The notes beneath the pieces were generated by a model that was not told the DNA's origin, made no database searches, and saw only the letters and a list, made by a program, of their open reading frames with translations. Both the position numbers and the translations under genes were made by a program. DNA of 26,246 nucleotides from Candidatus Bathyarchaeota archaeon (lineage in GTDB: Archaea > Thermoproteota > Bathyarchaeia > Bathyarchaeales > UBA233), in contig SOJA01000093.1 in the NCBI GenBank assembly GCA_004376975.1, positions 1 to 26,246 on the forward strand, read 5' to 3'. Position 1 is the first letter of the stretch; each line of letters starts with the position of its first letter. Below are positions 14,771-21,872 of the stretch, piece after piece.

Positions 14771-15139
14771 TCAAAAACATAGAATTGCGTCAACTTCTAG
14801 CGCCAAATCATTTAACGTTGCAGCACCAACAACTTTAGCTTCCAGTATGAAGTCTCCGCGGGAAAGCCCTAACAGTTGTGTGCTTTGTTCACAGACAAGT
14901 AGTTTTACCCCAGATCTTGTGGCGTGGTCTATTACCTCTTTGAGTGACGGGAAGTTGCCCAGTTTGATCTTTTCTGCTTCTCCTTTTTTGACTACAGTGA
15001 CGCCCTTTATCAGGAAATAGATGGTTGCATCTATGTTCATCATCGCTGCTGTAGTGGCTAAAACAAATGGCGCATAAGTGCGTTCTGGCGTGTCAACTCC
15101 GCTTGTTTGCACGTACAGTATCCTTTTTTTCTGCGACAT
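14771..15139 (-). CDS. DsrE/DsrF-like sulfur-relay protein
   Basis: 122 residues with the DsrE fold: a first strand KKRILYVQTSG, a small-residue helix PFVLATTAAMM, and FLIKGVTVVKKGE. C83 in KLLVCEQST is at the position of the persulfide-carrying cysteine of DsrE/TusD proteins. A further Cys sits two residues from the C-terminus (C121). Such proteins accept sulfane sulfur, commonly from TusA, and pass it on. The stop lies 4 bases from the IscS-like start and the upstream TusA-like gene ends 21 bases away, so the three are co-transcribed. A role in feeding sulfur to IscS C331 or IscU is inference. Confidence 0.85.
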   Translation of the reverse strand: MSQKKRILYVQTSGVDTPERTYAPFVLATTAAMMNIDATIYFLIKGVTVVKKGEAEKIKLGNFPSLKEVIDHATRSGVKLLVCEQSTQLLGLSRGDFILEAKVVGAATLNDLALEVDAILCF

Positions 15140-15160
15140 ACTATACCTCTTTCCTATTGG

Positions 15161-15397
15161 TCACTTCACCTTTTTTATTAATATTCGAACAGTGTTTCCA
15201 TTCTTACTTACGTTTACTATCTCTTGTTCTAAACGCTTTACAAGACTTCGTATGTCCGCTTCTGCGGCTGGATCATCAGCTAAGACTTCCATGATTTCTC
15301 CAATTCTCATGTTATCCAATTCTATTCTTGTTCTAAAGACAGGTTCAGGACAGTATAAACCCAGACAATCTAAAGTCCTGTCAGGTTTAACCATCAT
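15161..15397 (-). CDS. tusA: TusA-like sulfur carrier protein
   Basis: 78 residues with the TusA signature: RTLDCLGLYCPEPVF holds C16 in the CPxP motif, the persulfide carrier, plus C11. The length and the final beta strand (NTVRILIKKV) fit the family. It starts with two consecutive ATGs after GGGAGATATT. TusA proteins shuttle sulfur from a donor (IscS, rhodanese or DsrE) to acceptors for tRNA thiolation, molybdenum cofactor or Fe-S assembly. The gene is the first of the tusA-dsrE-iscS-iscU block; 117 bases separate it from the rubrerythrin gene upstream, with no obvious TATA box between. Confidence 0.9.
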   Translation of the reverse strand: MMVKPDRTLDCLGLYCPEPVFRTRIELDNMRIGEIMEVLADDPAAEADIRSLVKRLEQEIVNVSKNGNTVRILIKKVK

Positions 15398-15514
15398 AAT
15401 ATCTCCCTAAACATAAGTGCACAGGAAAGGGAAATGAAATTCTCTCTTGGTTCTCCAACCTTTGCCATTCATTCACTTCCACCATTTCAATCATGTCCAC
15501 TCTCAATGGACTTA

Positions 15515-16018
15515 CTAGTCTACTCTTTCAAACCTAGATCTAGAAGCATTGCATGTTGGACACGTTTCTGGTGCCTCATTTTCCACAATATGACCGCAAA
15601 CTGTACAGACATAGTACTCAGCAGATCGCTGTGCTATCAAATGATTAAGCGCCTTTTTGTAAAGTCTAGCGTGACCATCTTCCACATCACGGGCTTGGGA
15701 AAATACTAAAGCAGCAGCATCTTCGCCATCTTCTTCGCCTTCTCCTAACATTCTAGGATAATGAATCCCATTAACCGTTGTCTCTGACTGGAAAGCTCTT
15801 TCCAAGTTGGTCTGTGTGTCGTCGACAACCTCAAGCAACGCAAAATGCCGTCTAGAGTGGATACCTTCGGCAGTAGCGACAGCCCTGAACAAGTGTGCTA
15901 TCTGAGGTAAATCCTCTTCTTCAGCCTTCTTCGCAAACATTAGAAGCCTTTGATGGGCTTTCGCTTCCTCGACAAACGCAGTGTGTACATTGTTAGCAGT
16001 CCTCTCTTTCATGCTCAT
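15515..16018 (-). CDS. Rubrerythrin-like protein with C-terminal rubredoxin-type domain
   Basis: 167 residues. Residues 9-130 form a ferritin-like four-helix domain with EEAKAHQRLL, ATAEGIHSRRH and DVEDGHARLYKKAL as di-iron ligand helices. Residues 134-167 carry two CxxC pairs (YVCTVCGHIV, ETCPTCNAS) forming a short rubredoxin-like zinc/iron site. Rubrerythrins reduce hydrogen peroxide in anaerobes using electrons from rubredoxin. A glycine/acid-rich insert (GEGEEDGED, about 92-100) separates helices. The stop of the upstream rubrerythrin gene is 27 bases before this ATG, so both share a transcript. Paralogue of that gene, but clearly diverged. Confidence 0.9.
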   Translation of the reverse strand: MSMKERTANNVHTAFVEEAKAHQRLLMFAKKAEEEDLPQIAHLFRAVATAEGIHSRRHFALLEVVDDTQTNLERAFQSETTVNGIHYPRMLGEGEEDGEDAAALVFSQARDVEDGHARLYKKALNHLIAQRSAEYYVCTVCGHIVENEAPETCPTCNASRSRFERVD

Positions 16019-16045
16019 TTTTCTTCACGTTTGTAGATAGTCACT

Positions 16046-16618
16046 TCAGTAGTTTTCACACCAGACTTCATAGTAGCTTTTTGCGTGTTGGCAAACCGGA
16101 CATTTTTCGGGCGCGTGGCTGCCTTCAAAAACGTAACCGCAATTCCTGCATCTCCACATAGTTGGTGAATCCTTTTTGAAAACCTTACCTTGCTCTACAT
16201 TTGCCAGCAACTTTCGATATCGTCGCTCATGATAATTCTCCACCTTAGCAACCATGCGGAAGGTTCTAGCGGCGTCTTTAAAACCCTCTTCCTCTGCCAC
16301 CTTAGCAAAGCTCGGATATAGGGTTCCCCACTCAAATTTCTCTCCTTCTGCTGCAGCCTTCAAATTTTCCTTTGTTGATCCAATAATGCCTGCAGGATAA
16401 GTAGCTGTGATCTGAACCATTCCACCTTTTAGATGCTTAAAGAAGAGTTCAGCGTGTTCTTTTTCGTTATCAGCCGTTTCTTGGAAAATAGCAGATATCT
16501 GTTCATACCCTTCCTTCTTGGCCACGTTAGCAAAAAAAGTGTATCTGGTTCTGGCTTGTGACTCGCCTACAAATGCTGCCACAAGATTTTTATCGGTTTG
16601 ACTTCCCTTAAATTCCAA
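16046..16618 (-). CDS. rbr: Rubrerythrin (TTG start)
   Basis: 190 residues from a TTG at 16616-16618: MEFKGSQTDKN, as rubrerythrins normally begin. An ATG at 16672 would add 18 residues, but that ATG lies inside the promoter (TATA 16661-16668, operator 16649-16662), upstream of the expected transcript start, so it cannot be right. GGAAGGAGA precedes the TTG at good SD distance. Helices with ESQARTRYTFFA, DNEKEHAELF, and VAEEEGFKDA, KVENYHERRY carry the di-iron ligands. The C-terminal rubredoxin site has WRCRNCGYVF and EKCPVCQHA. It reduces peroxide in the cytoplasm. It is the first gene of the operator-controlled cluster that continues to tusA, dsrE, iscS and iscU. Confidence 0.92.
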   Translation of the reverse strand: MEFKGSQTDKNLVAAFVGESQARTRYTFFANVAKKEGYEQISAIFQETADNEKEHAELFFKHLKGGMVQITATYPAGIIGSTKENLKAAAEGEKFEWGTLYPSFAKVAEEEGFKDAARTFRMVAKVENYHERRYRKLLANVEQGKVFKKDSPTMWRCRNCGYVFEGSHAPEKCPVCQHAKSYYEVWCENY

Positions 16619-16648
16619 TATTATTCTCCTTCCTAAAGCAGTTCGTCT

Positions 16649-16670
16649 ATGACATACGTCATATTTAAGC
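16649..16670 (-). promoter_or_regulatory. Promoter and operator of the rubrerythrin/sulfur cluster
   Basis: On the minus strand GCTTAAATAT (16670-16661) is the TATA box, and ATGACGTATGTCAT (16662-16649) overlaps its end by two bases. This layout is the same as at 11594-11615. The expected transcript start is near 16638, about 20 nt before the TTG start. A bound regulator would block transcription initiation. Confidence 0.8.
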
Positions 16671-16753
16671 ATTACTGGAAGTTCTCCAGCGCGATGATTA
16701 TGAAATCCTACTTTCGCACCGGATCAGCTCTTCATTAACGAAGATATTGCAAA

Positions 16754-16763
16754 AATATATAAG
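16754..16763 (+). promoter_or_regulatory. TATA box of the Ogg2 gene
   Basis: AATATATAAG lies about 45 bp before the preferred ATG at 16806. The expected transcript start is near 16784, within the (CG)n run at 16780-16787. Confidence 0.55.
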
Positions 16764-16779
16764 ATGGTCTCACATAAAG

Positions 16780-16787
16780 GCGCGCGC
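16780..16787. repeat. (CG)n palindromic run
   Basis: GCGCGCGC at the expected transcript start of the Ogg2 gene. Confidence 0.8.
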
Positions 16788-16805
16788 TATTTGGAGACGA
16801 ATATC

Positions 16806-17432
16806 ATGAAAAGATTGCTAGAACTCGTTGAAAATTTGAAGAAAGACGAAGTAAAAAATTTAGTAGATACCCGCTTGAAAGAATTCAAAGAACTCGCTAA
16901 CGGGTCGAACAATAAAATCTTTGAAGAGCTTTGTTTCTGCATTTTAACTGCCAATTCTAATGCCGAAAGATGCATGAAAGTTCAGATGGAAATAGGAGAC
17001 AAATTCTTAACTCTTCCAGAATCTCACCTGGCCAGAGAATTAAAGGAACGTGGTTATCGCTTTCCAAATACAAGAGCAAGATACATCGCAGATGCGAGGA
17101 AATACAAGAACTCTCTAAAAGACACTATTACAAAGCTTAATGAAGAGAACGAATTAAGAGAATGGCTAGTTAAAAACATAAAAGGAATTGGATTCAAAGA
17201 AGCAAGCCATTTCCTAAGAAATATAGGCTACACCGATTTTGCCATCATAGACTTCCACATAATCAATGTCTTGACAAAGCACAAAACAATTGAGAAACCA
17301 AGAGGACTAACGAAAAGAAAATACTTAGAAATCGAAGACTTACTGAGAAAAATCGCAATAGAATCAAACCTCAACTTGGCTGAATTGGATCTGTATTTAT
17401 GGTATACGGAAACTGGAAAAATACTAAAATGA
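16806..17432 (+). CDS. ogg: 8-oxoguanine DNA glycosylase/lyase, Ogg2 type
   Basis: 208 residues from the ATG at 16806, preceded by GGAGACGA; an in-frame ATG at 16764 would start before the expected transcript start. The helix-hairpin-helix segment NIKGIGFKEASHFL has the catalytic Lys at 131, and YTDFAIIDFHI has the catalytic Asp at 149. These positions nearly match K129/D147 of Methanocaldococcus jannaschii Ogg, and the length matches too. The enzyme cuts out 8-oxoguanine and nicks the DNA strand. It lies next to the DUF166 gene (20-base gap), opposite the rubrerythrin cluster. It fits the oxidative-damage theme but lacks the shared operator. Confidence 0.92.
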   Translation: MKRLLELVENLKKDEVKNLVDTRLKEFKELANGSNNKIFEELCFCILTANSNAERCMKVQMEIGDKFLTLPESHLARELKERGYRFPNTRARYIADARKYKNSLKDTITKLNEENELREWLVKNIKGIGFKEASHFLRNIGYTDFAIIDFHIINVLTKHKTIEKPRGLTKRKYLEIEDLLRKIAIESNLNLAELDLYLWYTETGKILK

Positions 17433-17452
17433 TTTAATCCTCATAGTAAGAG

Positions 17453-18274
17453 ATGTCAGATTTGAATTCAGCCAAAAACAGAAAAGAGTTGACTCTAGTC
17501 TTCATTTACAGCAGGGAATATGCAGAACGGGTGATAAGAAACCTGATAAACGATCCATGCTTCTGCAAATCATGCGACCTCTACTGCGACTTCTGCAAAT
17601 ACAACATATACACCCATGTCCGCAACATCCGTGCAGCAATCCAGCTGCCAACACCCTCTGAGCTGCCCACCTTCATAGACGATCCGGAAGAATACATGCC
17701 TAAGAAAATTCCTAAAGCTGACTTATGCTTAGCCTCTGGACTGCACAAAGACCTATTATTAGAAGTCCCAAGTATCATACAAAAAGCCGGGATAAAAGGG
17801 TTGATTGTGCCAATAGAAGACTTCACTGAAGTTCCATCCGGTCTAAGAAAGCAGCTAAAAGAGAGATGTCAAGAACTGATTTTGGAAAATGCGTTTCCAA
17901 AGCCTTTCTGTTCATTAGAACCGGCAGAAGATAGACCAGTGATTTCAAGATTTGTAACTGAACTGAAAGTAGGGCGACCCTCATTAGAGATTTCAACCGC
18001 AAGAAGAGACAAACACGACGTTATAGGCTCTGTGATTGTTAGGAGAAGTGCTCCGTGCGGCTCAACATGGTATGTGGCAAAAAAACTCATAGGAGTGGAA
18101 ACAAAAAGGGAAATCCTCTATGATGCGATAGCAAAAGCCCACCATAGCTATCCCTGCACCGCAACAATGAGCGTAGACCCAGAAGTAAAAGAGCCAATAC
18201 TTCACATTGGAGGATATATAATACGACAAGAAGTTGAGAAAGCGATAGAACAGGGAAGGAAGTTTAAGAGATAG
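17453..18274 (+). CDS. DUF166 family protein
   Basis: 273 residues. The N-terminus has a Cys cluster (CFCKSCDLYCDFCKY, about residues 36-50) suited to an Fe-S or zinc site. The C-terminal part has APCGSTWYVAKKLIG, AKAHHSYPCTATM and ILHIGGYIIRQEV, the characteristic DUF166 segments with conserved Cys and His residues. The family is archaeal, mostly in methanogens and relatives, and to my knowledge has no firmly established function; older annotations linking it to thymidylate synthase are not supported by anything seen here. It probably forms an operon with the Ogg2 gene 20 bases upstream. A T8 run downstream probably ends the transcript. Confidence 0.83.
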   Translation: MSDLNSAKNRKELTLVFIYSREYAERVIRNLINDPCFCKSCDLYCDFCKYNIYTHVRNIRAAIQLPTPSELPTFIDDPEEYMPKKIPKADLCLASGLHKDLLLEVPSIIQKAGIKGLIVPIEDFTEVPSGLRKQLKERCQELILENAFPKPFCSLEPAEDRPVISRFVTELKVGRPSLEISTARRDKHDVIGSVIVRRSAPCGSTWYVAKKLIGVETKREILYDAIAKAHHSYPCTATMSVDPEVKEPILHIGGYIIRQEVEKAIEQGRKFKR

Positions 18275-18322
18275 AAGGTTGAAGCTTTACTAGCCTTTCC
18301 AGTCCAGAAGTCTTTTGTCACT

Positions 18323-18772
18323 TCAGCTCTTCTGAACACTTTTTTTTGCCAAGGTTTCTCCAAGTTTCTTGCAGGCTCTCAGGTTCTCTTCGGTGGGTTC
18401 TCCTTGAGAGACTATACCATCCATCACCTTCTCCAGCCTGAAGGAAGAAATCATCCTTTCCAAGCTTAATAGAGCAGAGTTACTGGCTCCACCGCCTGAA
18501 GTGAAGGTTGCACTCGGTTTACCCTCCACCTTTTCTCTTATGCTTAATGCTCTGTCAAAAAAGTCCTTCATCAATCCAGCCATATAACTGAAGTAGTTTG
18601 GAGAACCGAAAGCTACAGCATCACAAGAGATTAGATCGTTAACTGTTGCATAGTCAACACGCTTCATTTTGGCTGAAGCTCCCTCAACACTTTCAACGCC
18701 TTCAGCAACAGCTTTTGCTAAAGCTTCAGTTCTACCTGACCTAGAATAATACAAAACCAGCACTTCAACCAT
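18323..18772 (-). CDS. Flavodoxin / NAD(P)H-quinone-reductase-like flavoprotein
   Basis: 149 residues from the ATG at 18770-18772, which has a strong SD (GGGAGG) 8 bases before it. An upstream in-frame ATG at 18886 would add 38 unrelated residues and start inside a (CG)n run. The FMN phosphate loop YYSRSGRTEALA (about 8-19) and FGSPNYFSYMAGLMKDFFDR, TFTSGGGASN match WrbA/flavodoxin-like FMN proteins. It probably carries electrons as an alternative to ferredoxin or reduces quinones. A plausible partner is the Cys-less flavoprotein at 6166-7137, though they are far apart. It converges with DUF166. Confidence 0.88.
   Translation of the reverse strand: MVEVLVLYYSRSGRTEALAKAVAEGVESVEGASAKMKRVDYATVNDLISCDAVAFGSPNYFSYMAGLMKDFFDRALSIREKVEGKPSATFTSGGGASNSALLSLERMISSFRLEKVMDGIVSQGEPTEENLRACKKLGETLAKKSVQKS
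18340..18347 (+). terminator. T8 run, probable terminator of the Ogg2-DUF166 transcript
   Basis: Eight consecutive Ts 66 bases after the DUF166 stop, inside the 3' end of the converging flavodoxin gene, where they read as Lys codons on the other strand. Confidence 0.5.
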
Positions 18773-19225
18773 ATCAAATCCTCCCACATCATACCTCAGT
18801 TTACCATACAATATAAATTTAATCCACCTGAACAACAAGGCTAGGCTGATATCAGTAGAACGGAAGGTATCGCGCGCGCGATACAAAGAAGTCCAAGTTT
18901 AAGGATTATCGAAGAACTACCGAGGAAGAAAAGAAAATCTTTGGAAGCCCCTGGATTGCCGTCTTCAAAAAGAAACATAGAAATTAGAATGTCAAGTGAA
19001 TCGCACATGCCTCTCCAGCTTTCAGGATTTCCATCTTAAGGGTAACGTCCCTCCCAGCCCGCTTTCCAGGTTTATGTGCAGCACTTGCGTGAGAATTGTT
19101 ATTTGAGTTTCCAGATGTCAATGGAAAACTCAACCAAAACGTAAAGCTGATTTGCTTGATAGAAAACTATTTACATACCAGTTTCCAGGCACAATTAGAC
19201 ACTGTGTCTTAGAGGAAGTGTGTGT
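18773..19225. other. Intergenic region with an 18-bp palindrome and a coding remnant
   Basis: It holds the flavodoxin promoter (AT-rich TTAAATTTATATTG on the minus strand near 18807-18822) and the palindrome GTATCGCGCGCGCGATAC (18867-18884). It also has a 39-codon plus-strand open frame without any start codon ending at 18987 (KDYRRTTEEEKKIFG, then SPWIAVFKKKHRN). The last looks like the decayed end of a gene, but I cannot name the family. The rest (18990-19225) shows nothing but the SD of the DUF362 gene. Confidence 0.45.
18867..18884. repeat. Perfect 18-bp palindrome with (CG)n core
   Basis: GTATCGCGCGCGCGATAC; the longest member of the (CG)n family, extended on both sides by GTAT/ATAC. 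It lies about 95 bp upstream of the flavodoxin start. Confidence 0.9.
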
Positions 19226-20068
19226 TTGACGTCAAAAGTTTCCATAGTCAAGTTTGATGAAAACGAAGCTGAATCATTAAAGGAAGCCCTCAGCTTAATC
19301 GGCGGAATAGACAATTTGAACACTTCTGAGAGAACAGTTGTTGTTAAAGTCGGCGTTTTCAGTCATAAAGCAGATAATCATACATCTTTCAACTTTGTAA
19401 AAGCCATCGTTGACAGCTTCAACAAGGCTCCAAAGATTTTCTTAGCTGAGTCAGACAACTACCGAGGAACAGGGTTAGAAAGACTTCAAATCTGGAAGGA
19501 GCTTTTCAATGAACGAACTGCACCATTCAACCTTTCAGATGAAACAAATACCGGGGATGTAACGCTTGCTGACCAAGAAATGAAGTTATCCAGCATTCTC
19601 TTTAAACCTAACGTGTTAGTGGACACGCATATACTGCGCACCTTTGAAAGAGGAAGCATTCTTAAAAATCTGTTTGGATGTATTCCTACTCGAAAGAAGG
19701 CAAAGTTTCATAAAATTCTCAGTCAGCTTCTAGCTGACATCTACGAAGCAGTAGGCGGCGTAGATCTAGCTGTCATGGATGGCACATATCTTTGGCGTGG
19801 AGCAGGCGATGTTCGAGTGCGAATGAACACTCTTCTAGTGGGCAGAGACGCAGTTGCTGTGGAAACTGTAGGGGCAACCTTGGCTGGGTTGAGGCCTGAG
19901 AGAATACCTGTAATACAAGAATTCGTGAAGAGAGGTCTTGGAGAAGGAAACATTGAAAACATAGAGATTGTGGGAGCCCCCTTCGAAAGCATCAAAGCGG
20001 AATTTAAGTCAGGCGTAAACGATCTCAAAAGGAAGTGGCGAGAGCGTGGAGATGAACCCAAAACCTAG
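19226..20068 (+). CDS. DUF362 domain protein (no ferredoxin domain)
   Basis: 281 residues from the TTG at 19226, with GAGGAAG at SD distance; a GTG at 19220 would overlap the SD. Segments characteristic of DUF362 are VVVKVGVFS near residue 41, AESDNYRGTG, KPNVLVDTHILRTFERGS, LLADIYEAVGGVDLAVMDGTYL and LLVGRDAVAVETVGATLAG. Many DUF362 proteins carry a C-terminal 2[4Fe-4S] ferredoxin; this one lacks it and has almost no cysteines. The biochemical role of the family is not established. It stands alone between divergent and convergent neighbours, ending before a GC-rich palindrome with a T7 run. Confidence 0.82.
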   Translation: MTSKVSIVKFDENEAESLKEALSLIGGIDNLNTSERTVVVKVGVFSHKADNHTSFNFVKAIVDSFNKAPKIFLAESDNYRGTGLERLQIWKELFNERTAPFNLSDETNTGDVTLADQEMKLSSILFKPNVLVDTHILRTFERGSILKNLFGCIPTRKKAKFHKILSQLLADIYEAVGGVDLAVMDGTYLWRGAGDVRVRMNTLLVGRDAVAVETVGATLAGLRPERIPVIQEFVKRGLGEGNIENIEIVGAPFESIKAEFKSGVNDLKRKWRERGDEPKT

Positions 20069-20145
20069 TCGTCTGGAATCGACAGTTTGATTAGGAAAGG
20101 CTTTTTCAAGCACCAAAACAGGAAAACAAGAGAAGAAGTGGCTAA

Positions 20146-20172
20146 AGCGCGCGCTACCTCAGGTCTTTTTTT
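20146..20172 (+). terminator. (CG)n palindrome followed by T7, terminator-like
   Basis: AGCGCGCGCT (20146-20155) then a T7 run at 20166-20172, downstream of the DUF362 gene and before the converging ubiquitin-like gene. Another member of the (CG)n family. Confidence 0.45.
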
Positions 20173-20252
20173 ACAAACACTTCATCTTCACTGCATTGGA
20201 AAAAGTGCAGCAGACATCACTTTCCACCTTAATCTCTACGGTTGTGTTAATC

Positions 20253-20537
20253 TCATCCGCCATGTGAAACTGGAACAAAAACAATCTCGTCCCCGTTTTT
20301 CAGTGTGGTTTCCAGCCCGTTCAAAATACTGATTTCCCTCTCATTCAAGAGGATAAGCGTGTTTGGTCTAGGATCCTGCAAATCTGCGTCGATCAATACC
20401 CCTTTAAGTTTAGGTAATTCCTCAACGATTTTCTCTACAGCTTTTTTTACATTAGGCATGTCCCCATACTCGATGGTGAGCTTGCTTTTGCCTGAGATTG
20501 TGCGGAAAACTCCAATAAATCGCACAGTCACTTCCAT
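20253..20537 (-). CDS. MoaD/ThiS-like ubiquitin-fold protein with C-terminal Gly-Gly (SAMP-like)
   Basis: 94 residues from the ATG at 20535-20537 (MEVTVRFIGVFR); an ATG six codons upstream is less likely. It has the beta-grasp pattern: first strand VTVRFIGVFR, helix NVKKAVEKIVEELPKL, strand NTLILLNEREI, then LKNGDEIVFVPVSHGG. The terminal Gly-Gly is the site that an E1 enzyme adenylates and that carries thiocarboxylate. In archaea such proteins donate sulfur for tRNA 2-thiouridine (SAMP2) or molybdopterin (MoaD), and can be conjugated to lysines. It is divergent from the NcsA/TtuA and UbaA-like genes, its probable partners. Confidence 0.88.
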   Translation of the reverse strand: MEVTVRFIGVFRTISGKSKLTIEYGDMPNVKKAVEKIVEELPKLKGVLIDADLQDPRPNTLILLNEREISILNGLETTLKNGDEIVFVPVSHGG

Positions 20538-20621
20538 TTTTCTCTCGCAACCCAACGTTAGAAACTATGCTGCAGTATACCAAACGATAGATATTAACCT
20601 ATTTTCCAGAGTCGTTTCCTT

Positions 20622-20629
20622 GCGCGCGC
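20622..20629. repeat. (CG)n palindromic run
   Basis: GCGCGCGC in the divergent promoter region between the ubiquitin-like gene (-) and the tRNA thiolase gene (+). Confidence 0.8.
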
Positions 20630-20702
20630 CTTCTCCAAAAGATTATTGTATTTTGTCTACTTCAATAGTTCCAGAAAGTGATTGAAGCTGCGTGAATGCT
20701 AT

Positions 20703-21647
20703 ATGGAGACTCAAGTCTGCACTAGTTGCAAGCGTAGGGATCCCTTCTTTTTTAGGTCATACTCCGGAGAAAGACTTTGCAAAAGATGCTTCATCAAATC
20801 TATAGAGGATAAGACTAGAGCAACCATCGCCAAGTACAATATGTTTCAGTACGATGATAGCGTAGCTATTGCGATTTCAGGTGGAAAAGATAGCATCGGC
20901 CTTTTACATATTTTGACCAAAACAGAGCCGGACTATCCGAAAGCCACGTTTGTCGCAGTTACGGTAGACGAGGGAATCAGAGGATATCGAGACGAAGCCT
21001 TGAGAATAGCAGCTAAAAACTGCAGAAAACTCAACATAGAACATCACATAATCTCTTTTAAAGAACTCTACAACTATACACTTGACGAGATTGTTAGACA
21101 TCTGAAAAAAGAGGGAAAAAGCAAGTTGACACCATGTGCATACTGCGGTGTCTTACGAAGACAGGCATTAAACGTTGTAGCAAGAGACGTCAAAGCGGAT
21201 AAGCTCGCAACTGCTCACACATTGGATGATGAGACGCAGACAATTCTCTTGAACATTCTTCACGGTGGCCCATTAAGATTAGCAAAAGGGAAACCAATCA
21301 CAGATCAGGTACATCCAATGCTTACGCGGAGAGTAAAACCTTTCTGTGAAATTCCAGAAAAAGAAACAGCTCTGTATGCTTACATTAAGAAGATAGAGTT
21401 CCAAGGCATACCGTGCCCATACGCTTCAGAAGCCCTAAGGAATGACATGCGTCTTTTTCTGAACAGAATGGAAGAGAAACATTCAGGAATAAAATTCACA
21501 ATATTCAAGTCGGTGGAAAAAATCAGGCCAGCCATAGGAAAAATGTTCAAAAAGGAGGAGTTAAGGGAATGCATCAGATGCGGTGAGCCTACTGTTGGGA
21601 ATGTATGTAGACCGTGTACGATGCTTCTACAGTTGTTTGACGCTTAA
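20703..21647 (+). CDS. ncsA: tRNA 2-thiouridine synthetase, NcsA/TtuA (Ncs6/CTU1) type
   Basis: 314 residues from the ATG at 20703 (METQVCTSCKRR); a TTG at 20682 would add seven residues. N-terminal and C-terminal zinc knuckles (CTSC/CKRC, and CIRCGEPTVGNVCRPC) frame a PP-loop ATPase core. The PP-loop SGGKDS is at 59-64, and the [4Fe-4S]-ligand cysteines are likely C145 and C148 (TPCAYCG) and C238 (GIPCPYASE). This is the full TtuA set of motifs. The enzyme adenylates C2 of a tRNA uridine and inserts sulfur delivered as thiocarboxylate by a ubiquitin-like protein. Both likely partners lie next to it: the divergent SAMP-like gene and the downstream E1-like gene. Confidence 0.92.
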   Translation: METQVCTSCKRRDPFFFRSYSGERLCKRCFIKSIEDKTRATIAKYNMFQYDDSVAIAISGGKDSIGLLHILTKTEPDYPKATFVAVTVDEGIRGYRDEALRIAAKNCRKLNIEHHIISFKELYNYTLDEIVRHLKKEGKSKLTPCAYCGVLRRQALNVVARDVKADKLATAHTLDDETQTILLNILHGGPLRLAKGKPITDQVHPMLTRRVKPFCEIPEKETALYAYIKKIEFQGIPCPYASEALRNDMRLFLNRMEEKHSGIKFTIFKSVEKIRPAIGKMFKKEELRECIRCGEPTVGNVCRPCTMLLQLFDA

Positions 21648-21872
21648 TTCCGAGTCTTGCCACGCTAGTCTTCTTCATTTTAGAAAAGACTATTGCAGCT
21701 TGTGAGAAATATCTGGTTTTTAGAGTGTTGATGGGTTATGGAAAAGGTTTAGAGATTACGGGAGCGCAGTCACCAATCAAAATGTTTAAACGCAACATTT
21801 TTCGTTAGTGAGAAATCGTTCGTAAAGAACGGACGGGGGAAGCAATATAATATATACAGAAGGTGATTGGAG
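21648..21872 (+). other. Leader/intergenic region before the E1-like gene
   Basis: Contains a TATA-like ATGTTTAAACGC near 21782 and a short hairpin CGTTC-GTAAA-GAACG (21817-21831), then the SD AAGGTGAT (21859-21866). It suggests an independent promoter for the E1-like gene with a leader of about 60 nt. Confidence 0.35.

Noticed and set aside
16619..16672. Upstream ATG extension of the rubrerythrin gene
   Set aside because: It lies in the TATA box and operator, before the expected transcript start, and adds residues that are not rubrerythrin-like.
18773..18886. N-terminal extension of the flavodoxin-like protein
   Set aside because: The extension is not family-like, begins in the (CG)n palindrome and ignores the strong GGGAGG before the ATG at 18772.
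20087..20332. 81-codon plus-strand frame after DUF362
   Set aside because: It crosses the (CG)n run and T7 tract and overlaps the converging ubiquitin-like gene; no start signal.
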